Shown here: piece by piece, positions 29,979 through 32,257 of the stretch
Position numbering within the stretch: position 1 is the first letter of the stretch
Layout of the letters: each line of letters starts with the position of its first letter
Assembly: GCA_003154195.1 (NCBI GenBank)
Contig: PMCS01000029.1
Location: 272,703-304,959, forward strand
Origin: Candidatus Omnitrophota bacterium
GTDB lineage: Bacteria > Omnitrophota > Gorgyraeia > Duberdicusellales > 4484-171
DNA: 32,257 bases
Reading direction: 5' to 3'
Made by a program: the position numbers and the translations under genes
Notes under the pieces: generated by a model
Database searches by the model: none
Told to the model about the DNA's origin: nothing
Seen by the model: only the letters and a program-made list of their open reading frames with translations

Positions 29979-31217
29979 ATGAAAGAACGTGTCGCGATTA
30001 CCGGTATCGGCGTGGTCAGTCCTTGTGGGATGAAGAAAGAAACTTTCTGGGCGAATCTAAAACGGGCGGAATCGTTTATTGATGAAGTGAAACGTTTTGA
30101 CGCTTCGCTTTATCCTTCCCGCATTGCCGGACAGGTCCACGACCTTGATTGTTACAGCCATGTTTCCAGCCGCCTGGTTAAAAAGATCGACGTTTTCAGC
30201 CATATGGCCCTGGTTTCCTGCGAACAGGCATTACAGGATGCCCAGGTAGATTTAAACAATGTGGATAAGACCAGGGTGGGCGTGTTTATGGGTAATGCTT
30301 TAGGCGGTTGGCTGTTCGCGGAGACCGAATTGCGGGATATGTATATCGAGGGCCGGGAAGGTGTTTCTCCTTATATGGCCAGCGCCTGGTTTCCCGCTGC
30401 GCCCCAGGGGCAAATTACGATTTATTACGGGTTTAAAGGCTATTCCAAGACGATTGTCGCCGACCGGGCGTCGAGCGCCCTGGCTTTATGGTATGGCGCC
30501 AAAATTATCGCCGATAATAAAAACGACTATGTTCTTGCCGGCGGGATGGAAGCGCCAATCACCCCTTACGCGCTTTTAACGGCCAACACTTGCGGGTATC
30601 TTTCCAAAAATAATTTAACCCCCAAAAAAGCTTACCGGCCTTACGATTTATACCGCGACGGATTTGTTGTTGCCGAAGGCTCGGGGACAGTAGTGCTTGA
30701 GAAAGAGGAACATGCGAAAAAACGCTCCCGCCATATCTACGGCTATATAAAAGGAATCGGTGTATCCAGCGACGGGTATCACTTTGCGCGCGCTAAACCG
30801 GATAGCGAACATTTGGAGTACGCGATTAAGGCTTGTTTAACGGATAGCGGTTGGTCTAAAAAAGATGTCGATTATATCTGCCTTGACGCCGAAGCAACAG
30901 TCATGGGCGATTATTTAGAGGCGCGGGCGTTGAATAATGTGTTCGGCGAAGATTTGAAGAATATCGCCCTGTCCGCGCCCAAAACTATTTTCGGCAATTT
31001 GCTGGGCGCACAGACCGCTTTGGATTTAATCGTGACTTTACTTTCCATGCAGCACGATTTGATTATTCCTACGATTAATTATGACCAGCCCGATCCTTAT
31101 TGCGATATCAAAGTGACGCCGAACAAACCGGTGGAGCGAAAAATAAACAAAGCGTTGATTATCGCCAGGGGAAGAGGCGGGATAAATACGGTGTTGGCTA
31201 TTGAAAATAATGCCTAA
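29979..31217 (+). CDS. KS-beta / chain-length-factor-like ketosynthase homologue
   Basis: I start at ATG 29979, preceded by GGGGAG, because the upstream 29931 start adds a non-homologous tail. The 412-residue protein begins 'MKERVAITGIGVVSPCGMKK' and aligns without gaps to the KS-alpha through the active-site region. All three catalytic residues are changed: Arg163 replaces Cys ('IVADRASSALALW'), Asp303 replaces His ('YICLDAEATVMGD') and Asn340 replaces His ('APKTIFGNLLGAQ'), while Lys335 and the fold glycines remain. This is the behaviour of type II PKS chain-length factors, although those usually have Gln at the Cys position. It probably pairs with the KS at 27699. The stop TAA lies in the next repeat (ATGCCTAAAAT). 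Confidence 0.9.
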   Translation: MKERVAITGIGVVSPCGMKKETFWANLKRAESFIDEVKRFDASLYPSRIAGQVHDLDCYSHVSSRLVKKIDVFSHMALVSCEQALQDAQVDLNNVDKTRVGVFMGNALGGWLFAETELRDMYIEGREGVSPYMASAWFPAAPQGQITIYYGFKGYSKTIVADRASSALALWYGAKIIADNKNDYVLAGGMEAPITPYALLTANTCGYLSKNNLTPKKAYRPYDLYRDGFVVAEGSGTVVLEKEEHAKKRSRHIYGYIKGIGVSSDGYHFARAKPDSEHLEYAIKACLTDSGWSKKDVDYICLDAEATVMGDYLEARALNNVFGEDLKNIALSAPKTIFGNLLGAQTALDLIVTLLSMQHDLIIPTINYDQPDPYCDIKVTPNKPVERKINKALIIARGRGGINTVLAIENNA

Positions 31218-31253
31218 AATATAAAAATAAAATGTATTTATAATTTTAAGTAT
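31210..31253. repeat. ATGCCTAAAAT palindromic repeat, short form (junction 8)
   Basis: Left arm ATGCCTAAAATATAAA (31210-31225) and right arm TTTATAATTTTAAGTAT (31237-31253) are imperfect reverse complements. The KS-beta stop TAA (31215-31217) lies in the left arm. The AAGGAG site of the ACP gene follows the element. Confidence 0.65.
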
Positions 31254-31281
31254 TTAGCCATTTTTTAAAAGGAGATTATTT

Positions 31282-31512
31282 ATGACAGGTGAAATTATTA
31301 ATGCTATCGCCGATATTTTAGATGTTGAAGCCAAGGATGTCACCGCGGAGGAGAAATTGTATGATTCTATTGGGGTTGATTCTACCGAAATGGTGGAACT
31401 TTGCGTGGCATTGGGCAAAAAATTCGGCGTGAAGATCGCGGCGAGTGAAATATCTAAATTCTCCACACCGCTGGAGATTGCTGCAGTGATAGAAAAAAAG
31501 AAAAATGCCTGA
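31282..31512 (+). CDS. Acyl carrier protein
   Basis: This 76-residue acidic protein has the four-helix ACP pattern: 'IINAIADILDVEAKDVTAEE' for helix I and loop, then the phosphopantetheine site Ser34 in 'SIGVDSTEMVELCVALGKKF' at the start of helix II, and 'SKFSTPLEIAAVIEKK' at the end. The usual LGxDSL reads IGVDSTEM, as in many specialised ACPs. It would be loaded by a phosphopantetheinyl transferase encoded elsewhere and would carry the growing chain for the KS pair. AAGGAG stands 9 bases before the ATG. Its stop TGA lies inside the following repeat (ATGCCTGAAAT). No malonyltransferase is visible in the window. Confidence 0.94.
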   Translation: MTGEIINAIADILDVEAKDVTAEEKLYDSIGVDSTEMVELCVALGKKFGVKIAASEISKFSTPLEIAAVIEKKKNA

Positions 31513-31583
31513 AATGGCAAAACTCGAAATGCCTAAAATATATTTATAATTTTAGGCATTCAGCCATTTTGAATTACAGGCAT
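31505..31583. repeat. ATGCCTRAAAT palindromic repeat, long form (junction 9)
   Basis: Left arm words ATGCCTGAAATGGC and AAATGCCTAAAATATA face right arm words TATAATTTTAGGCATTCAGC and TACAGGCAT as imperfect reverse complements. The ACP stop TGA (31510-31512) lies in the first word. The element ends 9 bases before the cyclase ATG, which has no separate Shine-Dalgarno. Confidence 0.75.
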
Positions 31584-31592
31584 CTCGAAAAT

Positions 31593-32257
31593 ATGAAAAT
31601 AATAGATATTAGTTTACCTATCGACGATAAAGCCTTTGAAGTCCATAAAACCTCGATTGAACGTACTTCGCACAAAGAAGGTATCGCTAAATTAAATAAA
31701 GTCCTTTTATCGAAAACTCTTTCTGATAAGATAAAACATCTGCTCGGTAAACGCATCGTCAGGAAAGAAGATTTACCTGACGAAGAATTCCTTTCTTTAG
31801 AAATAGTCCATGCTTCGGTTCATATCGGAACCCACCTTGATTATTCGTTTCACTATGGTTCTCGATCTGAAGGCCGGCCGTCCAAAACCGCGGAAGAGAT
31901 ACCTCTGGAGTGGTGTTACCATGACGGCGTAAAATTAGACCTCACTCATAAAAAACCCCAAGAAGTTATTACCGGCCATGATATCGAGCAGGCGTTGCTA
32001 AAAATTAAATATACCATCAAACCGTTTGATATTGTCCTGTTGCAGACCGGTGCGGATAAGTTATTCGGTTCGCCGAAGTTCTTCAGCGATTACCCGGGCG
32101 TGGATATCTCCGCTATTGATTATTTGCTGGATTGCGGCGTCCGGATTTTCGGCGTGGATACGATGGGGATTGACCGGCCGTACCGGTTTATGATGAAAGA
32201 TTTTTTGGATTCCAAGAATCCAAAAAATCTCTGGCCCAGCCATTTTTACGGCCGTAA
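31593..32257 (+). CDS. Cyclase / kynurenine-formamidase-fold enzyme, partial at window end
   Basis: The frame is open from ATG 31593 to the window edge (221 codons), which is why the ORF track misses it. The protein starts 'MKIIDISLPIDDKAFEVHKT' and contains 'VHIGTHLDYSFHYG', matching the cyclase-family (PF04199) metal site HxGTHxDxPxH with His77, His81, Asp83 and His87; Ser85 replaces the usual Pro. Later 'DIVLLQTGADKLFGSPKFF' and 'GVRIFGVDTMGIDRP' match the family's second half. Members are Zn/Mn hydrolases such as kynurenine formamidase and isatin hydrolase, and some act in aromatic polyketide pathways. Following an ACP and KS pair, it may release or cyclise the product; this is inference. 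Confidence 0.85.
   Translation, partial: MKIIDISLPIDDKAFEVHKTSIERTSHKEGIAKLNKVLLSKTLSDKIKHLLGKRIVRKEDLPDEEFLSLEIVHASVHIGTHLDYSFHYGSRSEGRPSKTAEEIPLEWCYHDGVKLDLTHKKPQEVITGHDIEQALLKIKYTIKPFDIVLLQTGADKLFGSPKFFSDYPGVDISAIDYLLDCGVRIFGVDTMGIDRPYRFMMKDFLDSKNPKNLWPSHFYGR

Noticed and set aside
25389-31583. CRISPR array explanation for the recurrent repeats
   Set aside because: Spacing is irregular and gene-sized, the units are bipartite palindromes of several families, and no cas genes are present.
1-32257. tRNA, rRNA, insertion-sequence transposase or integrase
   Set aside because: I scanned for transposase or integrase-like proteins in the ORF track and for obvious rRNA/tRNA signatures and saw none. 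A small tRNA could still be missed without a covariance search.

Overview
The window reads as a chromosomal piece of an uncultured Gram-negative-type bacterium with moderate to low GC. Gene content and style (large glycan locus, paired GT9 enzymes, PHP/MraY neighbours, the DUF5674 pair, intergenic palindromic repeats) most resemble Omnitrophota (former OP3) or a neighbouring lineage. This placement is inference; no rRNA or marker gene is present. Essentially all genes are on the + strand.

Region A (1-21260) is a cell-surface polysaccharide locus. It holds a Wzx-type flippase, an FkbM methyltransferase, four further SAM methyltransferases (one cut by the window edge), three GT4, two GT9, one GT2 and two membrane GT-C/GT39-like glycosyltransferases, an extended SDR sugar epimerase/dehydratase, an AsnB-type amidotransferase, and a WecA/MraY-type initiating phosphoglycosyltransferase. 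It closes with a membrane-anchored, degenerate PHP-domain protein. Many genes overlap or abut, as in long operons. The methyltransferases and the AsnB suggest a methylated and possibly amidated glycan.

Region B (21261-22607) is a small transition block: a single-domain response regulator behind a plausible promoter, a tiny prepilin-like membrane protein, and a secreted DUF192 protein. The DUF192 gene is preceded by two 12-bp palindromes 31 bp apart that closely match a tandem NrdR-box operator.

The 550-bp gap 22608-23157 has no protein gene. It holds several perfect hairpins, a candidate minus-strand small RNA with its own promoter and intrinsic terminator, and a plus-strand promoter whose -10 lies inside an 18-bp palindrome.

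Region C (23158 to the window end) looks like a type II polyketide/fatty-acid-like biosynthetic cluster of unknown product. In order it encodes an AMP-forming acyl ligase, a nucleoside-phosphorylase-fold protein that lacks a ribose-binding Glu, a small PCP_red-like protein, a ketopantoate-reductase-family oxidoreductase, a protein of two TIGR04076 units, a ketosynthase with a full Cys-His-His set, a DUF5674 gene pair, a second ketosynthase in which all three catalytic residues are replaced (chain-length-factor-like), an acyl carrier protein, and a metal-dependent cyclase/kynurenine-formamidase-fold enzyme cut by the window edge. Apart from two ATGA overlaps, every gene junction here carries a bipartite imperfect palindromic repeat, and in most of them the upstream stop codon lies inside the left arm. 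This cluster and its repeat punctuation are the best candidates for something undescribed.
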